Under the pieces are notes generated by a model that saw only the letters and a program-made list of their open reading frames with translations, searched no databases and was not told where the DNA came from. Below are positions 50,086 to 57,991 of a stretch of 64,000 bases of DNA, one piece after another. The stretch is from Fodinibacter sp963763015 (GTDB lineage: Bacteria; Actinomycetota; Actinomycetes; Actinomycetales; Dermatophilaceae): assembly GCA_963763015.1 (NCBI GenBank), contig CAVXML010000008.1, positions 124,001-188,000 on the forward strand, in the 5' to 3' direction. Numbering within the stretch: the stretch's first letter is position 1; each line of letters opens with the position of its first letter. A program made the translations under genes and the position numbers.

Positions 50086-50703
50086 GGCGCCACCACGCCC
50101 CGCACCCCGTTCGTGCCGAGGTGGTGGTCCCGGTGCGGTGGGACCGGGTGGACCCCGAGGTCGAGGCCGACTTCGAGCGGTACCTCGAGCAGCTGCGCCT
50201 GCTCTGCGACGTCACCGTCGTCGACGGGTCCGAGGGCACCCGGGCCGAGTCGCGGCGCGCCCGCTGGGCGCGCCTGGTGCGCGTCATGCACCCTGAGCCG
50301 AGGTACGCCGGTGCCAACGGAAAGGTCACCGGAGCGATGACCGGGATCGAGGCCGCCCGGCACGAGCGGGTCGTCGTCGCGTGCCGGCGACCACGGCTCT
50401 CGCGAGGAGACCGAGGAACCTCGGCGCGGGCGCGGCAGCCCTCGTGGCGGTCGCGGAGGCGGGCCGGCGGCGGGCCGGAGGGCCGCGCGTCCTTCCCGTC
50501 CACACCACCCTCGCGGCACCGCTGTGGGTGCTTGAGCGGGGTGTCTGCACGTGGCTCGCGCTCGGTGCCCGCCTCCGGGGTGGGGTGGTCTACCACGGCC
50601 AGCGGATGCCGGTCGCAGCGCACTCCCCGCGGTGGCTGGCACGACACGTCCCCTACCGCTCGGAACGTGGTCGACCGCTGAGGGATACGGGTTCCACGGG
50701 AGG
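50082..50703 (+). pseudogene. Glycosyltransferase gene with central deletion
   Basis: GTG 50082 opens A-E-V-V-V-P-V-R-W-D-R-V-D-P-E-V and runs to E-A-A-R-H-E-R-V-V-V-A near 50385, the lead-in to a GT2 D-x-D site. The next bases change frame and continue as the C-terminal part of the same family (G-A-G-A-A-A-L-V-A-V-A-E-A-G-R-R-R-A-G-G, then G-G-V-V-Y-H-G-Q-R). The metal site and the acceptor part are missing. From memory of the family length I estimate 400-500 bp lost, without an alignment. The gene cannot make an active enzyme. It was coupled to the aldehyde dehydrogenase gene by GTGA. Confidence 0.75.
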
Positions 50704-50775
50704 TCGCGGGAGGGAATGGCCGCCATCCCGATGGGTAGGGCTAGGCACCACATCCACACCACAGCAGGAGGAGAT

Positions 50776-51198
50776 ATGGCCAGCACAGCACGTGACGTCA
50801 TGACCGCCGGAGCCGAGTGCGTCGGGGAGAACGACACGGTGGCGACCGCCGCCGAGCGCATGGCCTCCCTCGACGTGGGGTCGCTGCCGATCTGCGGGGA
50901 GGACGACCGGCTCAAGGGCATGGTGACCGACCGGGACATCGTGCTCAAGGTCGTGGCCCGGGGCAAGGACCCGCAGCAGACGATGGTCGGAAGCCTGGCC
51001 GAGGGGACCGAGGTCGTCACCATCGGTGCCGACGACTCCCTCGACGAGGCCCGCAGGACGATGGAGCGCCACCAGGTGCGGCGCCTCCCGGTCATCGACG
51101 GGCACCGCCTCGTTGGGATCATCAGCCAGGGCGACCTGGCCAAGGCTCTGGCCGACGAGGACACCGGCAAGCTCGTGGAGTCGATCTCCCAGGAGTGA
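50776..51198 (+). CDS. CBS-domain protein
   Basis: This 140-residue protein consists of two CBS motifs (A-R-D-V-M-T-A-G-A onward, and L-P-V-I-D-G-H-R-L-V-G-I-I-S-Q-G-D-L-A), forming one Bateman module. It probably senses an adenine nucleotide. Such stand-alone proteins are part of actinobacterial dormancy and stress regulons (Hrp1-like). ATG 50776 has AGGAGGAG just upstream. A GGGTAG element 45 bases upstream lacks a good -35 partner. It is followed by a strong double hairpin. Confidence 0.88.
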   Translation: MASTARDVMTAGAECVGENDTVATAAERMASLDVGSLPICGEDDRLKGMVTDRDIVLKVVARGKDPQQTMVGSLAEGTEVVTIGADDSLDEARRTMERHQVRRLPVIDGHRLVGIISQGDLAKALADEDTGKLVESISQE

Positions 51199-51226
51199 GC
51201 CGGGCCGCCCCGGGGCTCCACCCGAC

Positions 51227-51267
51227 GGGACGCCGGGGTGCGGACACGGCCCGTACCCCGGCGTCCC
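51227..51267. terminator. Strong hairpin terminator between CBS and P450 genes
   Basis: A perfect 13-bp stem (51227-51239 with 51255-51267) has a 15-base loop. It stands 28 bases after the CBS stop, between convergent genes, so it may work in both directions. Confidence 0.75.
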
Positions 51268-51289
51268 GCGTCAGGGGTCTGTCTGACGC
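51268..51289. terminator. Second hairpin abutting the first
   Basis: GCGTCAG (51268-51274) pairs with CTGACGC (51283-51289) over an 8-base loop, immediately after the larger hairpin and one base from the P450 stop. Confidence 0.5.
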
Positions 51290-51290
51290 C

Positions 51291-52610
51291 TCAGTGGGCG
51301 GTCGCGCTCGAGGTCGGCACGCGTGGACGCGAGGCCCGGGAGGGACGGGCGACGAGGCGCACGCCACTGGCGGGCCGGGTCGGCAGCCGGTGCTGGGGGA
51401 TGTCGAGGTCCTGGGCGGGCACGAACCAGTCCGCACCGGTCAGGACCGAGCAGGAGACGGCGAGCACCCCCAGCGCCACGTCCTCCCCCGGGCAGCGGTG
51501 GCCGGTGGCGACCTCACCGCCGCCCTGGGGCACCAACGCGTCGGCGACGACGTCCTGTCCCCCGAGGAAGCGGTCGGGGTCGAAGCGCCGGGGGCGGGGC
51601 CAGTAGCGCCGGTCGCGCAGGGTGCCGACGACGTCGAGCAGCACGGTGGTCCCCGCGGGGACGACCACGTCGTGGACGGCGAACTCCTGTCGCGCCACGG
51701 CAGCCAGCGCGGGCACGAAGGGGGAGGCGCGGCGCAGCTCCTGCGCGAAGGCGACGGCCTGGGGGCCCGGTCCCGAGCAGGGACCCCGCTCCTCACGCTC
51801 CGCGCGGAGGCGGGCCCGCCAGTCCCTCCCGAGGACCAGCTGCCGCGCGCCGAACGCCACGAACCTCGCGACCGCCACGGTGGGGCGCAGGACGTTCTGC
51901 AGCTCGACCGCGGCCGTGCGAGCGGGCAGGAGGTGACCGTCGGCGTCGCGCCACCAGGCTGCCAGCTCGAGCACCGAGCCCCGCCGGGGAACAGGCTCGC
52001 CGCGGCGGGCACCGTGGATCACGCGCGCCGCCCAGGCGTCGGACCGCCGGCGGCTCCAGCGGGCCTCGAGGTGGGCCGGGCCGGCGACGCCGAACCCGTC
52101 GACGACGGTGGCCAGGCGGCGCGCGACGACGTCCGCCTCCCGGGCGGGCAGCTCGATCCCGGCCCAGTGCAGCACCGCCCGGCCGATCACCCGCACCGCC
52201 TCGTCCTCGACGACGACCTCCCTGCCGGGAGTCCACGAGCGGGCCGCCGCCAGCCAGCGCAGCTCGACCTCGTCGACGAGGCGGCGCACGGCATCCGGTG
52301 TGGTGGCGTGCACGAAGAGCGCCTTGCGGCGCACGTGGTCGGCGTCGTCGAGCCCGTGGACCGCGCCCTTGCCGAAGAGCACGTCGGCGACGAGACCCGG
52401 TGTGGCACCGCGCCGCCGGACCAGCGCGGTGTCGGCGAAGGCACGCACCCCGTCGGGCCCGCGGAGCACGACCGCCGGCCGTCCGAGCATCCGCACGGGA
52501 ACGGCATCCGGGTCGGTCCCCTCCGGGGCCGCCGAACGGATTCGCTCCGACCAGCGGTATCCGTGGCGGAGCAGCGCGATCGAGGCCTCGGGCGGTCGAT
52601 GGGTGGGCAT
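51291..52610 (-). CDS. Cytochrome P450, CYP152-like fatty-acid peroxygenase
   Basis: This 439-residue P450 has heme-ligand region P-Q-G-G-G-E-V-A-T-G-H-R-C-P-G-E-D, where the cysteine binds heme. The I-helix segment E-L-Q-N-V-L-R-P-T-V-A-V has the Arg-Pro pair that in CYP152 enzymes replaces the usual acid-alcohol pair and binds the fatty-acid carboxylate. CYP152 enzymes use H2O2 directly to hydroxylate or decarboxylate fatty acids, needing no redox partner; none is encoded nearby. The ATG has GAGGAG about seven bases upstream. A 19-bp inverted repeat and a stress-type promoter candidate precede it. Confidence 0.87.
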   Translation of the reverse strand: MPTHRPPEASIALLRHGYRWSERIRSAAPEGTDPDAVPVRMLGRPAVVLRGPDGVRAFADTALVRRRGATPGLVADVLFGKGAVHGLDDADHVRRKALFVHATTPDAVRRLVDEVELRWLAAARSWTPGREVVVEDEAVRVIGRAVLHWAGIELPAREADVVARRLATVVDGFGVAGPAHLEARWSRRRSDAWAARVIHGARRGEPVPRRGSVLELAAWWRDADGHLLPARTAAVELQNVLRPTVAVARFVAFGARQLVLGRDWRARLRAEREERGPCSGPGPQAVAFAQELRRASPFVPALAAVARQEFAVHDVVVPAGTTVLLDVVGTLRDRRYWPRPRRFDPDRFLGGQDVVADALVPQGGGEVATGHRCPGEDVALGVLAVSCSVLTGADWFVPAQDLDIPQHRLPTRPASGVRLVARPSRASRPRVPTSSATAH

Positions 52611-52626
52611 GGCGGACTCCTCGGAC

Positions 52627-52645
52627 GTACGTGGTCTCCACGTAC
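52627..52645. promoter_or_regulatory. Inverted-repeat operator before the P450 gene
   Basis: GTACGTGG and CCACGTAC are separated by TCT, giving perfect 8-bp arms. The site overlaps the candidate -10 box of the P450 gene, as expected for a repressor operator. Confidence 0.6.
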
Positions 52646-52666
52646 CCGGATCACCGCCGGCGAATC
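52642..52666 (-). promoter_or_regulatory. Candidate SigB/SigF-type promoter of the P450 gene
   Basis: On the minus strand GATT (52666-52663) is followed by 15 bases and GGGTAC (52647-52642). The -35 element is a poor match to GTTT. Confidence 0.3.
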
Positions 52667-52679
52667 GCCGGGGTGTGCC

Positions 52680-53531
52680 TCAGCCGGGATGCCGCACGCG
52701 GTCGAGCACGGCCCCCGCGACCTCCTGAGGGTGCAGCTCGGGCAGCCAGTGGCCCGCGTCGAGCTCGAGGAAGAGGTAGTCGGCCCGGACGTGGTCGGCG
52801 GTGCCCTCGGCCGCTGCCCGTCCCAGCGCCGGGTCCTTGCGCCCCCACACGTACGTGGTGGGCACGTCGACGTCGTCGCTGTCGCGCCGGCCGCCGAGCA
52901 GCTCCCCCGGCGGCCGGCGAGCAGCCGCGCGGTACCACGCGAGCGGACCGCACAGGGCCGAGGGCCTGTCGAGCCGAGCGGCGTACCGACGGGCGTGCTC
53001 CGGCGGCAGGCCGGAGAGGCGGAGGGACGGGCCGAGCGTCCGCGCGAGCACGAGCTCGGGCACGACGGGGACCTGGACCGCGACGGTGTACCAGCTGCGC
53101 AGTGCCTGCGCCGAGCGGGTCAGGGACCGGGCGTACGCGCTCGGGTGGGGGGTGGAGAGCACGGTGAGCGAGCGCACCCGGTCCGCGTGATGGGCGCCGA
53201 GGTGCCAGGCCAGGGCACCACCCCAGTCGTGGCCCACGAGGTGGGCACTCGCCTGGCCGGCTGCGTCGAGGACTGCCAGCACGTCCTCGGCCAGGGTCTC
53301 GACCCGGTACGCCGCGACATCGCGAGGAGCTGCCTGCGGCGAGTAGCCCCGCTGGTCGGGGGCCAGCGTGCGCAGGCCACCGGCGTGCAGGAGCGGCGCC
53401 ACCTCGGCCCAGCACCCGGAGTCCTGGGGGAACCCGTGCAGCAGCACCACGACGTCGCCGTCGCGCGGCCCCTCGTCGCGGACGTCCATGACGAGGCCGT
53501 CGCGCTCGACGGCAGTGAGTACCCTCCTCAC
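52680..53531 (-). CDS. Alpha/beta hydrolase, epoxide-hydrolase-like
   Basis: This 283-residue alpha/beta-fold enzyme has the oxyanion-hole motif H-G-F-P-Q-D and the nucleophile elbow G-H-D-W-G-G, with aspartate as nucleophile, as in epoxide hydrolases and haloalkane dehalogenases. The cap contains Y-V-W-G-R-K-D-P as the acid region, and the catalytic histidine is in D-A-G-H-W. It may hydrolyse an epoxide, perhaps one arising from oxidised lipids; its neighbour is a peroxygenase. GTG 53531 overlaps the DUF2231 gene stop (GTGA). Confidence 0.85.
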   Translation of the reverse strand: MRRVLTAVERDGLVMDVRDEGPRDGDVVVLLHGFPQDSGCWAEVAPLLHAGGLRTLAPDQRGYSPQAAPRDVAAYRVETLAEDVLAVLDAAGQASAHLVGHDWGGALAWHLGAHHADRVRSLTVLSTPHPSAYARSLTRSAQALRSWYTVAVQVPVVPELVLARTLGPSLRLSGLPPEHARRYAARLDRPSALCGPLAWYRAAARRPPGELLGGRRDSDDVDVPTTYVWGRKDPALGRAAAEGTADHVRADYLFLELDAGHWLPELHPQEVAGAVLDRVRHPG

Positions 53532-54118
53532 GGTTCGGCCGAGCGCCACGGTGGGGCGGCCGGGGGCCCGACCTCGTCGAGGGCGAACGCCTCGTCCCGG
53601 CTGCCGACCTTGCGGGCCAAGGTGAGGTGGCCGCCGAGGTAGCCGGAGGCCCCGGTGACTGCGGCGCCGGCCAGGGCGGCCGCGACACCCAGGCCGTGCC
53701 GCCTCCTGACCCGGGCGACGTAGGACGTGAGGTAGAGCGTCGTGGCGACGACGTTGAGCGCGGCGTGCACCGCCCCGACGCGCTGCACCTCGCGACCGGT
53801 GCGGGCGTACTCGGCCAGACCGGTCAGGGCGGTGGGAGCCGCAGCGGCCAGGCCTGCCCCGACGAGCCACCGGCTGGCGCCGCGGTCCTCCTGGCGACCG
53901 CGCACGTCGAGCGCGGTCGCCGCCGTCCAGCAGCCGATGGGCACGTCGGTGAGGAGGGGGTGGAGTGCGTGGCCGACCAACCCGGAGCGCAGGAGGTCAC
54001 TGCGGGACCACCGGTCGACCGGTGCCGCGAGCGCAGCGTAGAACCCGCGCAGCCCGTCGAGGGCGGCGTTCTGCTCGAGCTGCTGGGTGGCGCGGACGAC
54101 ACCGTGAGGGGCGGACAC
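53528..54118 (-). CDS. DUF2231 family membrane protein
   Basis: This 196-residue protein has four membrane helices and the DUF2231 hallmark G-H-A-L-H-P-L-L-T-D-V-P-I-G near residue 50. Conserved histidines suggest heme or metal binding, but this is unproven. Homologues occur in stress and redox neighbourhoods. Coupled to the hydrolase gene by GTGA and 4 bases from the hemerythrin gene, so the three genes probably form one operon read from the promoter near 54700. Confidence 0.85.
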   Translation of the reverse strand: MSAPHGVVRATQQLEQNAALDGLRGFYAALAAPVDRWSRSDLLRSGLVGHALHPLLTDVPIGCWTAATALDVRGRQEDRGASRWLVGAGLAAAAPTALTGLAEYARTGREVQRVGAVHAALNVVATTLYLTSYVARVRRRHGLGVAAALAGAAVTGASGYLGGHLTLARKVGSRDEAFALDEVGPPAAPPWRSAEP

Positions 54119-54122
54119 CGGC

Positions 54123-54620
54123 TCAGGCGATGACGGCGTCGACGGTCTTCTTCAGGGCGCTCGGCTGCTCCGGCCGGCGGGGGGCGCGCTCCCTGGCGGC
54201 CGCCAGCTCGTCACCGATCTCGCGAAGCTGGCTCCGGGTGAGGCCCTCACGCACCTTCGGGAACCACTCCTGCTCCTCCTCCTCGATGTGGTGGGTGACG
54301 TTCTCGATGAGCACGGTCGTCTTGGCCTCGAACCGCTCGTCCGACGAGCTCATCGCTGCCAGCTCCATGACGAGGACGTCGGCCACGTGGTGCTCCTCGT
54401 AGGACTCGAGCACGTCGTCCTCCAGGTCGGGCAGCGCGTCGCGGACCTGCGGGTACATCACCTCGTTCTCGATGTACGTGTGCACGGTGAGCAGCTCGAT
54501 CATCCGCTCGACGAGCTTCTCCTTGCGGGCCGGCGTGGTGGAGGACTTCTGGAACTCGCGGAACAGCCCGCGGATCTCCTTGTGGTCGGCCTTGAGCATG
54601 ACGATGGCGTCCTGGGACAT
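54123..54620 (-). CDS. Hemerythrin-domain protein
   Basis: This 165-residue four-helix protein has the diiron ligands of the hemerythrin fold: H in L-K-A-D-H-K-E-I, H-T-Y-I-E-N-E in helix 2, Y-E-E-H-H-V in helix 3, and H-H-I-E-E-E-E in helix 4. It may bind O2, NO or peroxide or help keep redox balance under stress. GGAGC lies about seven bases before ATG 54620. It is the first gene of a run with DUF2231 and the hydrolase, below a GTTT-N16-GGGTAG promoter. Confidence 0.9.
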   Translation of the reverse strand: MSQDAIVMLKADHKEIRGLFREFQKSSTTPARKEKLVERMIELLTVHTYIENEVMYPQVRDALPDLEDDVLESYEEHHVADVLVMELAAMSSSDERFEAKTTVLIENVTHHIEEEEQEWFPKVREGLTRSQLREIGDELAAARERAPRRPEQPSALKKTVDAVIA

Positions 54621-54683
54621 GAGAGCGGCTCCTCGAGGGCATGGGGGTCGGCGCGGGCGCGCCGGCCGGGCGTCGACGTCGAC

Positions 54684-54709
54684 CTACCCGGGCCTGCGCG
54701 CCGCGAAAC
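54684..54709 (-). promoter_or_regulatory. Candidate SigB/SigF-type promoter of the hemerythrin operon
   Basis: On the minus strand GTTT (54709-54706), 16 bases, then GGGTAG (54689-54684), 64 bases before ATG 54620. It is among the best matches in the window. Confidence 0.5.
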
Positions 54710-54786
54710 GAGCGTGCCGTGGCAGGGTCTGGGGTACGAGAGGGCTCAGCCGGACGAGGCATGCGAACGAGGGTGAGGGGCGGTTC

Positions 54787-56451
54787 ATGGGCGTGACCGA
54801 GTGCGACGCGGTCGTCGTCGGTGCCGGGCCGAACGGGCTCGTCGCCGCGAACGCCCTCGCGGACGCCGGCTGGGACGTGCTGCTCGTCGAGGCCCAGGAC
54901 GAGGTCGGGGGCGCCGTCCGCAGCGCCGAGGTGGCCGCCCCCGGCTTCGTCACCGACCTGTTCAGCGCGTTCTACCCGCTCGCAGCGGCCAGCCCGGTGA
55001 TCCGTGACCTGCACCTGGAACGGCACGGACTGACCTGGCGCACCGCCCCGGACGTCCTGGCGCACGCGCTGCCCGACGGGCGGGCCGCCGTGCTCCGCGG
55101 GTCCGCGCAGGACACCGCGGCGGGCCTCGACGCGTGCGCCCCGGGCGACGGGGACGCGTGGCTGCGCATGGTGGGTGGCTGGGACCGCATCCGGGACCCG
55201 TTCCTCGACGCCCTCTTCACGCCCTTCCCGCCGGTGCGCCCGGCGGCGAGGCTGCTCCGGCGATGGGGCGTCGGCGGCACCCTCGACTTCACGCGGCTGG
55301 CCCTGCTCTCGGTACGGCGGCTCGGCGAGGAGGAGTTCGGCAGCGAGGAGGCGCGGATCCTGCTGTCTGGCAATGCGATGCACAGCGACGTCTCCCCGGA
55401 CAGCGCGGGCAGCGCCCTGTTCGGCTGGCTGCTCGCCATGCTCGGCCAGGACGTCGGCTTCCCCGTGCCCGAGGGCGGAGCGGGGATGCTCGCCACCGCA
55501 CTCCGTCGGCGGGCGGAGTCGCTGGGTGCGCAGGTGCGCTGTGGAGTGGCCGTCACGTCGGTCGAGGTGGCCGGCGGCCGGGCGGTGGGCGTGCACCTGG
55601 CCGACGGGACGACGGTCCGGGCGAGGCACGGCATCCTGGCGGATGTCCCGGCCCCCACGCTCTACGGCCGGCTCGTGGCCCCCGACCACCTGCCGCCCCG
55701 CTTCCTCGAGGACCTCCGCCGCTTCGAGTGGGACGACGCCACGCTCAAGGTCAACTGGGCGCTCGACGCGCCGATCCCCTGGACCGCCCACGGTGCCCGC
55801 TCCGCGGGAACGGTGCACCTCGGCGTCGACCACGACGGCCTCGTCGACGTCGCGGCCGACCTCGCCGTGGGTCGGATGCCGCGCTCGCCCTTCATCCTGC
55901 TCGGCCAGATGACGACCTCCGACCCCACTCGGTCACCGGCGGGGACGGAGTCGGTGTGGGCCTACACCCACCTCCCCCGTGGCCTGGGGCACGACGAGGC
56001 GCTCGTGGCGGAGCAGGCCGAGAGGATGGAGCGCTGCGTGGAGCAGGTGGCGCCCGGCTTCCTCGCGCTGCGCCGCGGCCGGCACGTCCAGGGGCCGGCG
56101 TCGATGGAGGCCTCCGACGCCAGCCTCGACCGCGGCGCGATCAACGCCGGAACCGCCGCCCTGCACCAGCAGCTCGTGCTGCGCCCGACGCGGGGCCTCG
56201 GACGCCCCGAGACCCCGGTTCGCGGGCTCTACCTGGCGGGGGCGTCGGCGCACCCCGGCGGCGGGGTGCACGGTGCGTGCGGGTGGAACGCGGCCGTGTC
56301 GGCGCTGCGACACCGGGCCCCGATGGGGGTGGTGCGCAAGGCGCTGGTCCGGACCGCGTGGTCGCGGGTGCTGCGCGACCCGACCGGCTCACCACCGCGG
56401 GCAGTCGTCACGAGTTCGCGAGCCACTCGCGGTGTCGGCCCTCGGCGATGA
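54787..56451 (+). CDS. FAD-dependent oxidoreductase, phytoene-desaturase-like
   Basis: This 554-residue flavoprotein of the CrtI-like NAD(P)/FAD family has dinucleotide motif V-V-V-G-A-G-P-N-G-L at residues 9-18, followed by E-V-G-G-A-V-R-S, and a C-terminal FAD motif G-L-Y-L-A-G-A-S-A-H-P-G-G-G-V-H-G. It could desaturate or isomerise an isoprenoid or lipid, but no carotenoid gene is near. It is convergent with the SDR-SRPBCC gene, overlapping by 44 bases; this trio of families recurs in actinobacteria. GAGGGG lies some 8-12 bases before ATG 54787. A GGGTAC box at 54732-54737 may be its -10. Confidence 0.87.
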   Translation: MGVTECDAVVVGAGPNGLVAANALADAGWDVLLVEAQDEVGGAVRSAEVAAPGFVTDLFSAFYPLAAASPVIRDLHLERHGLTWRTAPDVLAHALPDGRAAVLRGSAQDTAAGLDACAPGDGDAWLRMVGGWDRIRDPFLDALFTPFPPVRPAARLLRRWGVGGTLDFTRLALLSVRRLGEEEFGSEEARILLSGNAMHSDVSPDSAGSALFGWLLAMLGQDVGFPVPEGGAGMLATALRRRAESLGAQVRCGVAVTSVEVAGGRAVGVHLADGTTVRARHGILADVPAPTLYGRLVAPDHLPPRFLEDLRRFEWDDATLKVNWALDAPIPWTAHGARSAGTVHLGVDHDGLVDVAADLAVGRMPRSPFILLGQMTTSDPTRSPAGTESVWAYTHLPRGLGHDEALVAEQAERMERCVEQVAPGFLALRRGRHVQGPASMEASDASLDRGAINAGTAALHQQLVLRPTRGLGRPETPVRGLYLAGASAHPGGGVHGACGWNAAVSALRHRAPMGVVRKALVRTAWSRVLRDPTGSPPRAVVTSSRATRGVGPRR

Positions 56452-57826
56452 GCGCCAGGCGGCGCAGCGCCTCGCGGTTGCGGGGAAGGATCGACACCTG
56501 GCGCACGGGCATGGGGACGAGGGTGCCGGGGCCGGTCGTGGCGTCCTCGGCGATCGACACGGTGCAGCTCTCCGGACCGTCCGGGACCACCTCGATCTCG
56601 ACGCGGGCCTCCCCGAGCGGCCACCCCCGAGCCTTCAGGACGAGGTGACGCGGCTCCTCCGCCTCCTCGCACACCGTGGAGTCGTTGAGGAGCGCGGGCC
56701 AGAGGCCGACGCTGTGGTGGAGGCGGGCTCCGGGTGCCGGCCAGCCGTGGTCGACCGCCCGCACCCGTGAGGCGCCGACCACCCAGGTCGCGTACTGCCA
56801 GCCGTCGGCGAGGACGGCCCAGACCGCCTCGGCGGGGGCCGCCACCTGGCGGGAGGCGCGGGGGCGTGGGAGGGCGTGACCGCCCTGGTCGTCACTCATG
56901 ACGGGGTACTCCTCGTCGGTCGGTCGGTCGGGGTCGGTGCCGGGGTGCGCTTCGGCCCGCCCCGGCGGCGGGTGCTGGGCGTTCTCGACGTTCCCGGCCG
57001 TCGCGGGGATGCCGCGCCAGCCGTCGAGGGCGAAGGTGCGCAGGGCCGGTGTGGCGATCGCGTCGTAGACGGCCGGGAAGAGACGGAAGCCGGCGACCAC
57101 GACGGGGTTCGCCCGGCCGACGTGGGTCTGGCGGCGCGGTCGGCGCAGCACCTTCATCACCCGGTCCGCGACGTCCTCCGCGCTGCGCACCGGTGGCGGT
57201 GGTGACCCGTGCCGGCCGAGAACCGTCGCGGCCTGCCGGTAGATCGGGGTGTCGATGCCGCCCGGAGCGACCAGGGAGACCGCGACGTCCTGGCGGTGGC
57301 GCGTCTCGATCTGCAGCGTTCGCACCAGCCCGTGGACGGCCCACTTCGACAGCACGTAGGAGCCCATGTAGGGCGCGGCCACCTCGCCCAGGAGCGAGCC
57401 GATGACGACGAGGTGACCGGCGCCCGAGCGCCGGAAGGCATGGAGCGCCGCACGGGCGACGTGGATGGTCCCGAGCACGTTGGTGGCCACGGTGTCGGCC
57501 AGCACGCCGGAGGGAACCTCCTCGAAGAGCCCGTACGCCACCACCGCCGCGGAGTGGACCACGACGAAGCCACGCCCGAAGGCCTGCCCGGCCTCCGCGA
57601 CGGCCCGGGTCACCGCCTCCTCGTCACGCACGTCCAGCTCCACGACGGATGCCGTGCCCCCCTTGGCCCGGCACTCCTCCGCCAGCGTCTCCAGCACCTC
57701 GGGGTCGCGTCCGGTGAGGACGACGGGGATGCCCTCGTCGGCGAGCCGCAGCGCGGTCGCCCGCCCGATCCCGCTGGAGGCGCCCGTCACCAACGCGCCG
57801 CTCGGTCGGTCGGTCGGTGCCGGCAT
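56408..57826 (-). CDS. SDR oxidoreductase fused to an SRPBCC domain
   Basis: One 472-residue frame combines a classical SDR (residues 1-300; T-G-A-S-S-G-I-G at 14-21, Y-V-L-S-K as catalytic Tyr/Lys) with an SRPBCC lipid/polyketide-binding domain (about 320-472). Between them a Pro-rich linker ends at M-S-D-D-Q. That methionine (56899) has GAGGAG nine bases upstream, exactly where a separate SRPBCC gene would start. I therefore think two coupled genes were joined by loss of the SDR stop, and a free SRPBCC (163 residues) may still be made. The SDR keeps a hydrophobic C-terminal segment typical of its group. Confidence 0.8.
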   Translation of the reverse strand: MPAPTDRPSGALVTGASSGIGRATALRLADEGIPVVLTGRDPEVLETLAEECRAKGGTASVVELDVRDEEAVTRAVAEAGQAFGRGFVVVHSAAVVAYGLFEEVPSGVLADTVATNVLGTIHVARAALHAFRRSGAGHLVVIGSLLGEVAAPYMGSYVLSKWAVHGLVRTLQIETRHRQDVAVSLVAPGGIDTPIYRQAATVLGRHGSPPPPVRSAEDVADRVMKVLRRPRRQTHVGRANPVVVAGFRLFPAVYDAIATPALRTFALDGWRGIPATAGNVENAQHPPPGRAEAHPGTDPDRPTDEEYPVMSDDQGGHALPRPRASRQVAAPAEAVWAVLADGWQYATWVVGASRVRAVDHGWPAPGARLHHSVGLWPALLNDSTVCEEAEEPRHLVLKARGWPLGEARVEIEVVPDGPESCTVSIAEDATTGPGTLVPMPVRQVSILPRNREALRRLALIAEGRHREWLANS

Positions 57827-57864
57827 CCTCGTCCTCGTCCTCGGTCGGTGGTCAGGTGCGACGC

Positions 57865-57889
57865 CTACCCGGACACCGTGACCGCAAAC
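57865..57889 (-). promoter_or_regulatory. SigB/SigF-type promoter of the SDR-SRPBCC gene
   Basis: On the minus strand GTTT (57889-57886), 15 bases, GGGTAG (57870-57865), 38 bases before ATG 57826. It has the full -35 tetramer and ideal spacing. Confidence 0.55.
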
Positions 57890-57917
57890 ACCGAGGCCCC
57901 CCGCTCCGCCGCACGGA

Positions 57918-57955
57918 GCAGCCCCCCGCCCGGAGGAACCGGGTCGGGGGGCTGC
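57918..57955 (-). terminator. Hairpin terminator of the DUF3618 operon
   Basis: Arms 57918-57933 and 57939-57955 pair over 16 bp with one bulged base and a 5-base loop. It lies 37 bases past the DUF3618 stop at 57992 and just upstream of the promoter of the next gene, insulating the two. Confidence 0.8.
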
Positions 57956-57991
57956 CGGGACGGGACCGCGCCGAGGGCGCAGCGTCCCTCG

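Noticed and set aside
46974..50681. Very long open frame of over 1200 codons on the plus strand across the carbamoyltransferase and aldehyde dehydrogenase genes
   Set aside because: It is antisense or out of frame to well-supported genes, is made of Arg/Gly/Ala-rich low-complexity sequence and has no domain. High GC content removes stop codons from such frames.
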